64,000 bases of DNA from Leeuwenhoekiella sp. MAR_2009_132 (GCF_000687915.1 NZ_JHZY01000002.1:558001-622000), one strand, 5' to 3'; shown: positions 32,673 through 42,853, counted from the stretch's first letter. Numbers and translations are program-made. The notes: generated by a model from the sequence alone, not told the origin.

Positions 32673-33272
32673 ATGAAAAAGATATTTTTAAGTATGGCAG
32701 TACTTGCTACTTTAGCTTTTACTTCTTGCAAAGACAATGAAAACAAAGAAGCTGATGAAGCTATGACCGAAGAGCAAATGGCTATGGAGGCTGAGGCAAC
32801 TACTGAAGAAGAAATGCCAGAGCAACAAACTATCGCTACTATAGCAATGGGCAATGAGAACTTTACAACTCTTGTAACTGCTATACAAGCTGCAGAATTA
32901 GGAGAGACTCTAAATGGTGCTGGTCCTTTTACTGTTTTTGCTCCTACTAATGCTGCATTTGATAAATTACCTGCAGGTACATTAGAAGGTTTAACAAAAC
33001 CTGAAAATAAAGAGAAATTAGCTGGTCTTTTAAAATACCACGTTGTTTCTGGGGAGTATATGGCTGCAGATGTAGTTAAAGCAATTAATGACAATAACGG
33101 AAGTTTTGTAATCAAAACTGTACAAGGTGGTGAGTTAACTGCTACTTTAGATGGTGAAAATGTTATTATTACTGACGCTAACGGAAACAAATCAAAAGTA
33201 GTTATGGCAGACGTAGATGCTTCAAATGGTGTGATACATGCTATTGATGCAGTTGTGATGCCAAAAATGTAA
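32673..33272 (+). CDS. Fasciclin (FAS1) domain lipoprotein
   Basis: A 199-residue lipoprotein (lipobox FTSC, Cys19) with an acidic, Glu/Met-rich linker at about 20-55 and a single FAS1 domain at about 60-199. FAS1 signatures are NFTTLVTAIQAAELGETLNG, GPFTVFAPTNAAFDKLPAG, LLKYHVVSGEYM and the final NGVIHAIDAVVMP. FAS1 domains mediate adhesion to proteins or polysaccharides. The anchoring membrane leaflet is unknown. A terminator follows; the gene is monocistronic. Confidence 0.93.
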   Translation: MKKIFLSMAVLATLAFTSCKDNENKEADEAMTEEQMAMEAEATTEEEMPEQQTIATIAMGNENFTTLVTAIQAAELGETLNGAGPFTVFAPTNAAFDKLPAGTLEGLTKPENKEKLAGLLKYHVVSGEYMAADVVKAINDNNGSFVIKTVQGGELTATLDGENVIITDANGNKSKVVMADVDASNGVIHAIDAVVMPKM

Positions 33273-33293
33273 GACTTTTTATAAGTTCTTTAT

Positions 33294-33322
33294 AAAACCC
33301 TTCAGCAATGAAGGGTTTTTTT
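33294..33322 (+). terminator. Intrinsic terminator after the fasciclin gene
   Basis: AAAACCCTTCA (33294-33304) pairs with TGAAGGGTTTT (33309-33319) around GCAA, followed by T tracts to 33322. Confidence 0.9.
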
Positions 33323-33447
33323 GTTTTTAGTGTAATCTCGTTTAGTTTTAAACGTCTAAGCTTATTCTAAAATTGGCTAATTTTTAAGTCTAGCTTTTCT
33401 ATTCTGGGCGTGGTCAAAAGTCTAAAATTCCGTAATTTTAAGTCGCT

Positions 33448-34569
33448 ATGAAAAAACAAAATATACGTAAGGGATTTGTCTTTAAAACTTACGAAGCCCC
33501 CGAACAGTCGTTGTTTGATCAACTTTTTGAAATTTTTAAAGAGCTGATAACGCATACCTCGGGAGACTTTGATGAGGCAATGGACTGGCTTAAGGAATTG
33601 GATAAGGAATATAAATTAACTAATGAGGACTATACATTAGATGATTTTGTGCAGGAACTTAAAGATAAAGGCTATCTCAAAGAAGAACTAGAACCTGACG
33701 GGAAGGGTTCTTTATCAATTACTGCTAAAACAGAGCAGGCAATACGACAACGTGCTTTAGATCAAATTTTCGGTAAGCTTAAACGTGGTGGTTTAGGAAA
33801 CCATAAAACCAATAGAGTAGGTAGTGGCGATGAGCATACTGGTGAAACCCGGGAATATCGTTTTGGTGATGGTCTTGAACGTGTCTCGATGACCGAAAGT
33901 CTCAAAAATGCTCAGATCAATAATGGTATGGGTAATTTTGATTTAACCGAAAGAGATCTTATTGTTGAAGAAACTCAGCATAAAGCGCAAATGAGTACAG
34001 TGCTTATGATAGATATCAGTCACAGTATGATTTTGTATGGCGAAGATCGCATTACACCTGCTAAAAAAGTAGCGATGGCTCTCGCCGAATTGATAACAAC
34101 CCGTTATCCTAAAGATACCATAGATATCATTGTATTTGGTAATGACTCCTGGCCTATTAAAATTAAAGATCTACCGTATTTGCAGGTAGGGCCATACCAC
34201 ACCAATACCGTTGCCGGCTTGCAACTTGCTATGGATATTTTGCGTCGTAAACGTAATACCAATAAGCAGATTTTCATGATAACAGATGGTAAGCCTAGTT
34301 GTATACGAGAAGCAGACGGTCGTTATTATAAGAACAGTGTGGGCTTAGATGAATATATAGTAAATAAGTGTTACAGCCAGGCCAGTCAGGCGCGTAAACT
34401 TAAAATACCTATAACCACATTTATGATTGCACAAGACCCGTATCTGATGCATTTTGTACGCCAGTTTACTGAAGCTAATCAAGGAAAAGCATTTTACACA
34501 GGCCTCAAAGGACTGGGAGAAATGATTTTTGAAGATTATGAAACTAATAGAAAAAAGAAAATACGCTAG
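33448..34569 (+). CDS. von Willebrand factor A domain protein paired with a MoxR ATPase
   Basis: A 373-residue cytoplasmic protein. Residues 1 to about 170 are charged and helical. The vWA domain follows with TVLMIDISHSMILYGEDRI, where DISHS is the DxSxS metal site, and MITDGKPSCI supplies the later Asp. The C-terminal half (LKIPITTFMIAQDPYLMHFV) completes the fold. vWA proteins of this kind work with AAA+ MoxR ATPases as chaperones for metal insertion or complex assembly, in the manner of ChlD/ChlI. The partner ATPase starts 23 bases downstream. The client protein is unknown. Confidence 0.88.
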   Translation: MKKQNIRKGFVFKTYEAPEQSLFDQLFEIFKELITHTSGDFDEAMDWLKELDKEYKLTNEDYTLDDFVQELKDKGYLKEELEPDGKGSLSITAKTEQAIRQRALDQIFGKLKRGGLGNHKTNRVGSGDEHTGETREYRFGDGLERVSMTESLKNAQINNGMGNFDLTERDLIVEETQHKAQMSTVLMIDISHSMILYGEDRITPAKKVAMALAELITTRYPKDTIDIIVFGNDSWPIKIKDLPYLQVGPYHTNTVAGLQLAMDILRRKRNTNKQIFMITDGKPSCIREADGRYYKNSVGLDEYIVNKCYSQASQARKLKIPITTFMIAQDPYLMHFVRQFTEANQGKAFYTGLKGLGEMIFEDYETNRKKKIR

Positions 34570-34592
34570 AAAAAGAAAATAAAGAAAAGACT

Positions 34593-36056
34593 ATGAGCAA
34601 ACCAGCTATTAAAACATTAGGTGAGTTAAAAAAAGCAAACTATGCCAGTCGTGGTATTAAAGATGAGCTTCGTCAAAATTTACTTAAAAATATTAAGGAA
34701 GGAAAAAACTCTTTTGAAGGTATACATGGTTATGAATATACGGTAATACCAGAATTAGAGCGCGCAATTCTTTCCAAGCACAATATTAATTTATTGGGTT
34801 TAAGAGGGCAGGCAAAAACACGTCTTGCACGTTTAATGGTTCAACTGTTGGATGAGTGGGTACCTGTTGTTGAAGGTTCAGAATTAAATGATGATCCGTT
34901 TAATCCCTTATCGCGTTATGCTAAAGAATTAATTAGTGAAAAAGGAGACGATACACCAGTAGACTGGCTTCATAGAGATGATCGTTTTGCTGAAAAATTA
35001 GCAACTCCAGATGTTACCGTAGCAGATTTAATTGGGGATGTAGATCCTATTAAAGCTGCTAATTTAAAACTGAGTTATGCAGATGACCGCGTGATTCACT
35101 TTGGGATGATCCCTCGTGCAAACCGCTGCATTTTTGTTATTAATGAGTTACCAGATTTACAGGCTCGTATTCAGGTAGCCTTGTTTAATATTTTACAGGA
35201 AGGAGATATACAGATTCGTGGTTTTAAATTGCGTTTGCCTTTAGATCTTCAGTTTGTATTTACTGCAAATCCTGAAGATTATACAAATAGAGGAAGTATT
35301 GTAACCCCTTTAAAAGATCGAATAGGTTCTCAAATTCTTACACATTATCCTGAAACAATAGAAATAGCGCGCACCATAACGCAGCAAGAAGCACGCAGAG
35401 ATGGTCGTAATGAGGAGCAGATTTATGTGCCTTCACTAGCAAAAGATCTTTTAGAGCAAATAAGCTTTGAGGCTCGTGATAGTGAATATATAGATGTTAA
35501 AAGTGGTGTAAGTGCACGCATGAGTATTACCGCTTATGAAAATCTTCTAAGTACTGCAGAACGCAGAGCGTTACTGGCAGGCGAGGAGAACACTACTGTA
35601 CGTCTGGGAGATTTTATGGGAATGATACCTGCAATCACCGGTAAGGTAGAGTTAGTTTACGAAGGAGAGCAGGAGGGAGCAGCTTCTGTTGCACATACCT
35701 TAATAGGAGATGCGATAAAGACTTTATTTATTAGTTATTTCCCCGAAATTAAAAAGCTCGAAAAACAGAATGAAAATAATCCTTATGACCCTATTATAGC
35801 GTGGTTTTTTGACCAAACCGATTTTGAATTGCTTGACGATTTAAATGAAGCGGAATATAAAAAGATGCTAGATGATGTTGCGCCTTTGCAAACCCTTATC
35901 AATACGTATCAGGCAGATCTTGATAAAAAAGATCAGTACTTTATGAAAGAGTTTATTCTTTGGGCACTGGTAGAGTTTAAGAAATTAAGCAAATACCGTA
36001 TGTCTGAAGGGATGCGTTTTAAAGATTTATATGGTAGTTATATAAACGGTCTTTAG
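34593..36056 (+). CDS. MoxR/magnesium-chelatase-type AAA+ ATPase
   Basis: A 487-residue AAA+ protein. The Walker A region reads LLGLRGQAKTRLARLMV (GQAKT where GxGKT is usual) and Walker B CIFVINELPDLQARIQVAL, with Asn-Glu rather than Asp-Glu. FVFTANPEDYTNRGSIVTPL is sensor 1 and its surroundings. These variants are shared by the sigma-54-interacting, chelatase-like subgroup as I recall it, so they need not mean loss of activity. It forms a two-gene operon with the vWA protein and very probably a physical complex. A strong terminator follows. Confidence 0.88.
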   Translation: MSKPAIKTLGELKKANYASRGIKDELRQNLLKNIKEGKNSFEGIHGYEYTVIPELERAILSKHNINLLGLRGQAKTRLARLMVQLLDEWVPVVEGSELNDDPFNPLSRYAKELISEKGDDTPVDWLHRDDRFAEKLATPDVTVADLIGDVDPIKAANLKLSYADDRVIHFGMIPRANRCIFVINELPDLQARIQVALFNILQEGDIQIRGFKLRLPLDLQFVFTANPEDYTNRGSIVTPLKDRIGSQILTHYPETIEIARTITQQEARRDGRNEEQIYVPSLAKDLLEQISFEARDSEYIDVKSGVSARMSITAYENLLSTAERRALLAGEENTTVRLGDFMGMIPAITGKVELVYEGEQEGAASVAHTLIGDAIKTLFISYFPEIKKLEKQNENNPYDPIIAWFFDQTDFELLDDLNEAEYKKMLDDVAPLQTLINTYQADLDKKDQYFMKEFILWALVEFKKLSKYRMSEGMRFKDLYGSYINGL

Positions 36057-36076
36057 ACTTATGAAAACTTAAAATT

Positions 36077-36112
36077 AAAAACCCCGCTAAATTTATTTAG
36101 CGGGGTTTTTTT
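36077..36112. terminator. Bidirectional intrinsic terminator
   Basis: CCCCGCTAAAT (36082-36092) pairs with ATTTAGCGGGG (36095-36105) around TT, flanked by A5 and T7, between the convergent MoxR and OmpA-family genes. Confidence 0.92.
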
Positions 36113-36163
36113 ATGAGATAATAGAAGTACTTCTGAAATCGAAGACTCAAATGGATTTGTGTA

Positions 36164-38035
36164 TTACTTTAAGATGGTAAACTCACTTCTTCGGTTTACA
36201 TCCTGTTGAGCATCTGTACAATTCATAGAATTACAATCGTTTATCAAATCGGTTTCTCCATAACCTTTAGCGGTCAAACGACTTTCATTAATACCCTGAG
36301 AAATTAAATAGGCTACTGTAGCCTGTGCTCGACGCTCAGACAACTGTAAGTTATAACCATCAGAACCCTTGCTATCTGTATGCGATGCAACTTCAATATT
36401 CATATTAGGATATTTTTGCATTACCTCAACGAGTTTATTTAAGATTTTAGCAGCATCAGGACGAATAGTTGCCTTGTCAAAATCAAAAAATATTTTCTCA
36501 AGATTTATCTGTGTTGTTTGATTACGTTTATTAAAAACAATTAAACTGTCTGAGTCTGCATATGCAAGCATCTCTAATTTAATAACCGTTTTAGTAAGTG
36601 GCGAATATTCAATTTTTACTTCCTTTTCGGTAGGAACATAAAGTTCTTTATTGGCTTTAAATTTATATGAACTGTTAGGGCGAACATCAAATTTGAAGCT
36701 TCCATCTTCAGCAGAACGGGTTTTAGTAATGGTACCGGTTTTAGTATTAAACATCGTTACCTCTGCGCTTGGAATAGGCTTTAAGGTAGTCTTATCATCT
36801 ACATTTCCTAAGACCACATAATCTACGTTAGGATAGATTTCTAAGGCATATAATTTGTCTTTTCCGGTTCGATTAGAAGAGAAAAATCCAGAGCCATAGC
36901 CCTCTTTTAAAATAAGAGCAAAATCATCTGCATTTGAATTTATGGATGAGCCCAGATTGAATGCTTCTTGAAAATCACCAGACTCCCAGTCGCTTCGGTA
37001 AACATCTAGACCACCCAGACCTTCTACGCGATTACTGGCAAAATACAGGTTGCCCGATTCTGATACAAATGGAAACTGCTCTAATTTATCTGTATTTATC
37101 TGAGGCCCTAAATTTACAGGATTGCTTATACTGCCATCGGGATTTATTTCTGCCTTATATATATCAAAATTACCAAAACCACCAGGCATATCACTAGCAA
37201 AATATAGTGTGCTGCCATCTGAGCTAAGTGCAGGATGGGTTATTGAATATAACGGGTTATTTATTTCAATAGGTTTTACATTAGACCACTGTGTACCTAC
37301 CAGCTCTGCACTATAAATTTGTAAAACACCCACTTTACTTTTGTCTATTCTACTTAATTGTGAGCTGGTACGTGTAAAATACATACGTTTACCATCTGCC
37401 GTAAATACTGCATTACTCTCGTGCGTATCTGTATTTATTGCTCCCGGAAACAAACCTTCATCAGTTATCGTACTTCCCGAAACTTTAGCATAATACAAAT
37501 CTAGAAAGGGTTTTCCGGTCCAGGCATAAAGCGGTCGTTCTGCATTACGATTTGAAGCAAATACGATTTGTCTGTCAAAATAAGCGGCTCCAAAATCGTC
37601 ATAAGCAGAAGCAGCATCTAAAACCGTAGGCATAAAATACTGTGGAAGTTTAAGATCGTTAGCTTCAGTGGTTTCTAATATAGAAATTGCTTCACCTGTA
37701 TAAGTAGATAACAATTCATTTGCCTTGTCATAATCTTTGTTGCGTTTTGCGGCATCTGCATATCTAAAATAGGTACTTAGGCTTTGATTAGGATTTAGCA
37801 TCCACGCTTTTTCATAAGTGGCAGAAGCGTTTTGAGCATCTGCAGTGTAATAATAAGCGTCAGCTAATTTTAAGGTAGCTGTAGAATCTAAAGTTTCTTC
37901 TGTCTCATAAGCTTGTATTGCTTCGGCGTATGCCTGATTAGCAAAAAGCTTATTGGCCTCTTTTAATGTTTTGCTTTGTGAAAATCCCACTTGAAAAACA
38001 ATCAGCAGAATACATAGAATGGTATAAGTTTTCAT
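36164..38035 (-). CDS. OmpA-family protein with TPR and PD40 repeats, gliding/T9SS operon
   Basis: A 623-residue exported protein. After the signal peptide (ending VGFSQ) come TPR-like helices (about 25-130). PD40 propeller blades follow: VFTADGKRMYFTR, HPALSSDGSTLYFASD with FGNFDIYKAE, and SGNLYFASNRVEGLGGLDVY. A carboxypeptidase-like segment (about 405-475) precedes the C-terminal OmpA domain, IFFDFDKATIRPDAAKIL and VASHTDSKGSDGYNLQLSERR, which binds peptidoglycan. The order TPR-PD40-OmpA is typical of proteins encoded beside PorP/SprF. It probably links the outer-membrane complex to the cell wall. It is the last gene of the three-gene operon. Confidence 0.9.
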   Translation of the reverse strand: MKTYTILCILLIVFQVGFSQSKTLKEANKLFANQAYAEAIQAYETEETLDSTATLKLADAYYYTADAQNASATYEKAWMLNPNQSLSTYFRYADAAKRNKDYDKANELLSTYTGEAISILETTEANDLKLPQYFMPTVLDAASAYDDFGAAYFDRQIVFASNRNAERPLYAWTGKPFLDLYYAKVSGSTITDEGLFPGAINTDTHESNAVFTADGKRMYFTRTSSQLSRIDKSKVGVLQIYSAELVGTQWSNVKPIEINNPLYSITHPALSSDGSTLYFASDMPGGFGNFDIYKAEINPDGSISNPVNLGPQINTDKLEQFPFVSESGNLYFASNRVEGLGGLDVYRSDWESGDFQEAFNLGSSINSNADDFALILKEGYGSGFFSSNRTGKDKLYALEIYPNVDYVVLGNVDDKTTLKPIPSAEVTMFNTKTGTITKTRSAEDGSFKFDVRPNSSYKFKANKELYVPTEKEVKIEYSPLTKTVIKLEMLAYADSDSLIVFNKRNQTTQINLEKIFFDFDKATIRPDAAKILNKLVEVMQKYPNMNIEVASHTDSKGSDGYNLQLSERRAQATVAYLISQGINESRLTAKGYGETDLINDCNSMNCTDAQQDVNRRSEFTILK

Positions 38036-38052
38036 AGTTATAATACTGTAAA

Positions 38053-38997
38053 TTAAAAGAAGCGAGGAGATTTAAGATAAGATGGTAATTTGCTTAACAG
38101 GTCAAAATCAAAGAGAACCATAACTTCGTGGCTTCCGTTATTGTACGCTCCTAAATTTGATGTGGTATAATCATAGGCATAGCCTACGCGAACACCTGGT
38201 GTTACCTCAAAATTTAGCATTCCGGTTACGGCATCATCAATGCGGTAGCCTATACCTGCCTCAAAACGTTGATAAAAACGCACATTGGCATTAACATCAA
38301 TACTTACCGGAGCGCCATTTACCCATCTCGCCATAAATGAAGGTTTAATCTGAAAGTCTGAAGACGGTTCAAATACATAACCACCGGTAAAAAAGAAATG
38401 TGTGTTTTCACTTCCCAGACGCTGAACGCCATTTTGATCTTCAAGATGTTGAGAAGCTACAAGATTAGGTGCAGAAAGTCCTAAATAATATTTTTCTGAA
38501 AAATAATAAGCTCCAATTCCTATTGTAGGATATGTGCGGTTTATATTCTGATCAAAAGAAGGGTCTGTTGCAGGACCACCGCTGCCTAGTTGAAGTCTGC
38601 TAAAGTCTGTACTAAAAAACGAAGCTCCGGCTTTAATACCTAAGGCAAGTGTAGCATTTTCCTGTACGGGTAATTTATAAGCAAAATCTGCATTTAAATT
38701 AGTTTCCTGTACTACATCGCCTATTTCATCGTGAACAATATTTAAACCCAGCTCTACTTTATCAGAGACGGGTAAATGGCCAAAAAAGCTGGCAGTTGTG
38801 GGAGCACCATCTATACTTACCCACTGTGCTCTGTAAATGCCACCTATTTTAGCTTTATTTACAGATGAATAAGCCGGGTTAATCACGCTCATATTATACA
38901 TATACTGCGTGTATTCTGGGTCTTGTTGTGCAAACATACTTGTGCAAAAAAGGACAAGCACTGCAAAAAACGTGAATTTTGAAGTTGAAGTTTTCAT
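38053..38997 (-). CDS. PorP/SprF-family type IX secretion membrane protein
   Basis: A 314-residue outer-membrane protein with a signal peptide ending MFAQ and the family opening QDPEYTQYMYNMSVINPAYSS, then GGIYRAQWVSIDGAPTTASF. Alternating beta strands lead to a final GVRVGYAYDYTTSNLGAYNNGSHEVMVLF. PorP/SprF proteins help deliver or anchor adhesins with gliding-type C-terminal domains at the surface. The start at 38997 has AAAAGG at good spacing; an ATG three codons earlier is possible. It lies between its probable adhesin partner and the OmpA-family protein. Confidence 0.92.
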   Translation of the reverse strand: MKTSTSKFTFFAVLVLFCTSMFAQQDPEYTQYMYNMSVINPAYSSVNKAKIGGIYRAQWVSIDGAPTTASFFGHLPVSDKVELGLNIVHDEIGDVVQETNLNADFAYKLPVQENATLALGIKAGASFFSTDFSRLQLGSGGPATDPSFDQNINRTYPTIGIGAYYFSEKYYLGLSAPNLVASQHLEDQNGVQRLGSENTHFFFTGGYVFEPSSDFQIKPSFMARWVNGAPVSIDVNANVRFYQRFEAGIGYRIDDAVTGMLNFEVTPGVRVGYAYDYTTSNLGAYNNGSHEVMVLFDFDLLSKLPSYLKSPRFF

Positions 38998-39010
38998 TGA
39001 GATCATCCTT

Positions 39011-42000
39011 TTATCTGTTTAGGTAAACTTTACCTTGTTTAGAATTTGTTTGGCCATTGTTGTAATTGATAATGTAGAAATAGGTACCGTTAGGAAGTGT
39101 GTTTCCTCCTAAGCGGTTTTGATTTGCCTGTCCGTTCCAGAAGCCTGAAGAGGCATTACCTTTAAACACGACATTACCGTTACGGTTAAATATCTCAATA
39201 GTATAATTTGGGTAAATAATATCTATATTTTTCATTTCAAACAGATCATTTATTCCATCGCCGTTAGGAGAGAAACCATCTGGTATAAATACCGAATCAC
39301 AACCTGTTAAATCTGCTGTTACAGCTAATCGTTGTGAACTTTCACAACCTGAAGAACTGTTTTGAGCAGCAAGATAGTAGGTTGTATTTGCAGATAAAGC
39401 GGTAGTTGAACTTACAAGAGAGCCGCCGGTTGCAGCATCGTAAACTAAGACGTCAAAACTTGAGCTCGCATTCGCTAAAAGATCAGCTACGGTAGGATCG
39501 TCGTTTACGCAAAACACATTTCCTGATGCAGTAAGTGATGGGGTAGTAGGATCTTCAAGGGCTATTACAGCAGGATTAGCAGTTACATTTGAAGCACTAC
39601 ACAATGTTGTAAAATTTTGAATATCTATAATTTCTATGGTAGTAACGCCTGCACTTATCAGTACTGAAGAATCTATAGACAAGGTCGCAGCGCCTGCTGT
39701 GAAAGGCAATGTAGCAGTTACAGACTGTACTGTGTTAGCTCCACTAAGCGCATAGGTAACTAAATAATCTGCATCTACTAATGCTGAAGCACCGCTTATT
39801 AATACAGATACCGGTTCTCCAAAACATACATCAGTACCGGTTACTACAACACCGGTAGCGTCTGGTAAATCGTATATTTCAAAATCATCACTCACAGCTA
39901 AAGTACCAGAAGCACAATTTGATGCGCTTGTAACCTGTGTAATATCTATGGTTGTAATCCCTGTTTGTGTTAAAGCAGTAGCTGGTATTTCAAATAATCC
40001 GGTTCCGTTAGTTACAGTTACGGTTGCCGAAAGACCTGAGGCTGTGTTCGTGCCAGACAAATCATAAGTTACTGTATACGTGCCATCAGTAAGATCTGCT
40101 GCATTTGCAATACTAACTAATCCTGGTTCATTTACACATATATCTGAAGCTGTCACGCTTTCATCAGCAAGTTCTGGAATAGGATTCACCTCAAAAGATG
40201 TAGTTAAACTTGTATCGTTAATACAGGTGGACGCTGTGCTTGTAATTGACTTAATAGTCAAAGTAGTTGTTCCTGCATTAGCTAAGGTTAGAGCATCAAG
40301 AGATAAAGATGCACTTCCTCCTAGGAATGTGATTGTAGCCGTTTGAGAGAACATATTTGCTCCGGTTAACTCATATTCAATTTCATAAGTACCATCTGTA
40401 AGATCTGAATTTGTAAAAAGAATATCTGAGCCTTCTCCTAAACATACCGAAGCTACACTAACTGTTGTATTTGTAAGTGTAGGAACGGGTAAGGTTTCAA
40501 AATTTTGAGAAATCGGTAAACCTGTTGCTGCACAGTTTAAAGTAGCAGTAGCTAAACTTAAAATTGTGATTGTATTAGTTCCTGCGTTAGTAAGTGATGT
40601 TTCGGCAATTGCTAAGATTGCCACACCAGCAGTAAAGGTCACATTAGCATTGGTCTGTGCCAGCGTATTAGCACCGCTAATTGTATAGCTTAACGTATAA
40701 CTACCATCCTGAACAGCAGTTGGAGCAACATTTATCGTAAGAGTAGCTTCCTTGTCTTCACAAACATCAACTACCGTAAGTACTGCATTGGTTAGATCTG
40801 GTATAGGAGTAATATTAAAGTCGGCTGCTGGCATTGTTAAGTTATCTGCTTCACACGCCGTTAATGAATTTGCAATTGAAGTCAGCGTGAGGTTAGAGTT
40901 CCCATTTGCTAAAATTGTTGCAGGTAGTATAAATGATCCTTTACCGTTTGTTACAACAACGCCAGTAGCAGATTGATTTGTAAGTGTAATAGCTCCTGTT
41001 AGGTCATATGTGAAATCGTAAGTGCCATCTGTAAGATTTGCAGTCGTAGCTGTGTCTGTAATAGTGACAGTTACTGTTTCGTTTTCGCAGGCATCAGTAA
41101 CACTAACGCTTAAAGTTTGAGCGTCTGGTTTAGGACTTACTGTAAATGTGGATGTTATTGTAACATCAGAGCTACATCCTGCATAGTTAGTAGCATTTGT
41201 TAATGTAATAGTATAGTCATCTGCCGTTAAGAGTGCTGTTGCCGGTAATGTAATTGTAGCTGTACCTCCTAAAACATCTGCTGTCTGTGTATAATTCATC
41301 GAGGTTGTAGAATTTGCCAGCGTATAGGTAAAGCTATAGTTTCCATCTATTAATTCGAGTTCTGAAGTACTTCCTGCATCACTTATGGTGAACGTACCAT
41401 TTTCTTCAAGACATAAAGGTTGATCTACTTCAAGAAGCGCATCAGATAGATCAGGTAATCCCACTATAGTAAGTGTATCTCGAAGATCTCCTAAATACGT
41501 GATACATTCTCCAAATGTATTAGGGTCTTTGATAGACTCAATAACGAGTTCAGCAACTCCTACACCTGTGAAAAAACCTGTATTTGCATTAAAAGTACCC
41601 ACACCATCGGTCATTGTAACAACTACCGTTTCTGTACCCGCATTTGGTGACGGACTTACGCTGTATGTCATTTCGTAATTTCCATTAGGTATATCAGCTA
41701 TAGCTCCTGTAATGGTAACAATTGGAGTAATAGGTAACGTATCTACGCAAATAACGTCCTCATCTTCCGCAGGAAAACTAAACTCTAATATAGCATTTCT
41801 AAAATCTGCTACCTGCTCAATCACGATATTTACAGTAATTTCACTTTCATTACAAATTTGATTTACAGGTTCTACAGTGTAGGTAAAAGAATAGGTGCCT
41901 ACCCCATAGGTATCGCGTATTCTTTCGATATTTATAAAACTATCTGTAGCACTGGTAATCTCACCGGTTTTATTTTCCGTCCAGAAACCGCCATCATCTT

Positions 42001-42760
42001 CGTTTATGATTGCAGTTCTTAAATTATAATTTCTGAAACCAGATAGATCATCAGTTTCACAAAATATAGTTTTTACGTTAGGATCTAAATTACCAGAGTC
42101 TGGGGCAGGAGATACTTCAAGTCTTACCATACTTGAAATAGGAGAAGGATTAGCAGAACTAGTCTGGCAATCTATTGCTGGTTGATCTGTAATGGTATAT
42201 CTAAACGTGTAGGTACCTTTCCCAGCTTGTGAAGCATCAAAATTACGTCCTGATAGTGAGTTGCTGGCTGAGGCGACATCATCACCTCTTTCATTACTTA
42301 CTGCTATAAGAGTCCAGTTTCCTGGCGTAGTTGCTGCAGGGCTACCTCCTGTAAATTGGAACAAGTTGACGCTACTATTGTCATCACAAGCCACAGCATT
42401 CATATTGCTTTGTCCCGGAAAGCCCGCTAATGTAAGTGTTACTGTAGCGCTTTCTGAACAATTGGGGTTGGTATAGGTATAAGTAAAAGAACCGCCGCTA
42501 CTTATTTGCCAGGTATTTAGCTCACCCGTCATTTCGTTTAGACCACCTGTATTGTCGTTATCAGTCCAGGTACCACCCGGAGTTGGTGAACCACCTAGAG
42601 CTGCAAATAGGTCTAAAAATTGATTTGTTTCTTTGTTACACGAACTGAGTGTCGCATCCTCACCGGCGCACTGAGCATAGGTTGATGTAGAAAATCCGAA
42701 ACTAATAAATAGAAAAGACAGCATAATTGCCTTTCCTAAAAAAGTAATTTTTTTATGCAT
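39011..42760 (-). CDS. Large repeat adhesin with gliding motility-associated C-terminal (type B) sorting domain
   Basis: A 1249-residue exported protein (signal peptide ending TSTYAQ). Residues 30 to about 450 hold irregular beta domains. From about 450 to 1090 lie roughly seven degenerate Ig-like repeats of about 100 residues, each with a Cys-containing strand (DVCVNEP-like), LTDGTYxxTYxLxG, and a TLT/IxI-x-S strand. The end, FIPDGFSPNGDGINDLFEM through GTYFYIINYNN to GKVYLNR, is the gliding-motility type B sorting domain recognised by the type IX system. It is the first gene of the operon with SprF-like and OmpA-family genes. It is probably a SprB-like surface adhesin; the ligand is unknown. 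Confidence 0.92.
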   Translation of the reverse strand: MHKKITFLGKAIMLSFLFISFGFSTSTYAQCAGEDATLSSCNKETNQFLDLFAALGGSPTPGGTWTDNDNTGGLNEMTGELNTWQISSGGSFTYTYTNPNCSESATVTLTLAGFPGQSNMNAVACDDNSSVNLFQFTGGSPAATTPGNWTLIAVSNERGDDVASASNSLSGRNFDASQAGKGTYTFRYTITDQPAIDCQTSSANPSPISSMVRLEVSPAPDSGNLDPNVKTIFCETDDLSGFRNYNLRTAIINEDDGGFWTENKTGEITSATDSFINIERIRDTYGVGTYSFTYTVEPVNQICNESEITVNIVIEQVADFRNAILEFSFPAEDEDVICVDTLPITPIVTITGAIADIPNGNYEMTYSVSPSPNAGTETVVVTMTDGVGTFNANTGFFTGVGVAELVIESIKDPNTFGECITYLGDLRDTLTIVGLPDLSDALLEVDQPLCLEENGTFTISDAGSTSELELIDGNYSFTYTLANSTTSMNYTQTADVLGGTATITLPATALLTADDYTITLTNATNYAGCSSDVTITSTFTVSPKPDAQTLSVSVTDACENETVTVTITDTATTANLTDGTYDFTYDLTGAITLTNQSATGVVVTNGKGSFILPATILANGNSNLTLTSIANSLTACEADNLTMPAADFNITPIPDLTNAVLTVVDVCEDKEATLTINVAPTAVQDGSYTLSYTISGANTLAQTNANVTFTAGVAILAIAETSLTNAGTNTITILSLATATLNCAATGLPISQNFETLPVPTLTNTTVSVASVCLGEGSDILFTNSDLTDGTYEIEYELTGANMFSQTATITFLGGSASLSLDALTLANAGTTTLTIKSITSTASTCINDTSLTTSFEVNPIPELADESVTASDICVNEPGLVSIANAADLTDGTYTVTYDLSGTNTASGLSATVTVTNGTGLFEIPATALTQTGITTIDITQVTSASNCASGTLAVSDDFEIYDLPDATGVVVTGTDVCFGEPVSVLISGASALVDADYLVTYALSGANTVQSVTATLPFTAGAATLSIDSSVLISAGVTTIEIIDIQNFTTLCSASNVTANPAVIALEDPTTPSLTASGNVFCVNDDPTVADLLANASSSFDVLVYDAATGGSLVSSTTALSANTTYYLAAQNSSSGCESSQRLAVTADLTGCDSVFIPDGFSPNGDGINDLFEMKNIDIIYPNYTIEIFNRNGNVVFKGNASSGFWNGQANQNRLGGNTLPNGTYFYIINYNNGQTNSKQGKVYLNR

Positions 42761-42853
42761 AGAAGTTGGGATAAGTTTTAATAATACAATATTAATCGTT
42801 TAATTGCAAATAATCACGATTAAGGTAAAATTATATTAGTAAAACTTTCACAC

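Noticed and set aside
32636..33190. A 184-codon minus-strand frame opposite the fasciclin gene
   Set aside because: The plus-strand gene has a clear lipobox and FAS1 domain and a promoter; the antisense protein is Ser/Val-rich with no domain.
39400..41500. Repetitive sequence considered as a CRISPR or DNA tandem repeat array
   Set aside because: The similarity is at the protein level in Ig-like units of about 100 residues inside one reading frame; there are no short identical repeats with unique spacers.
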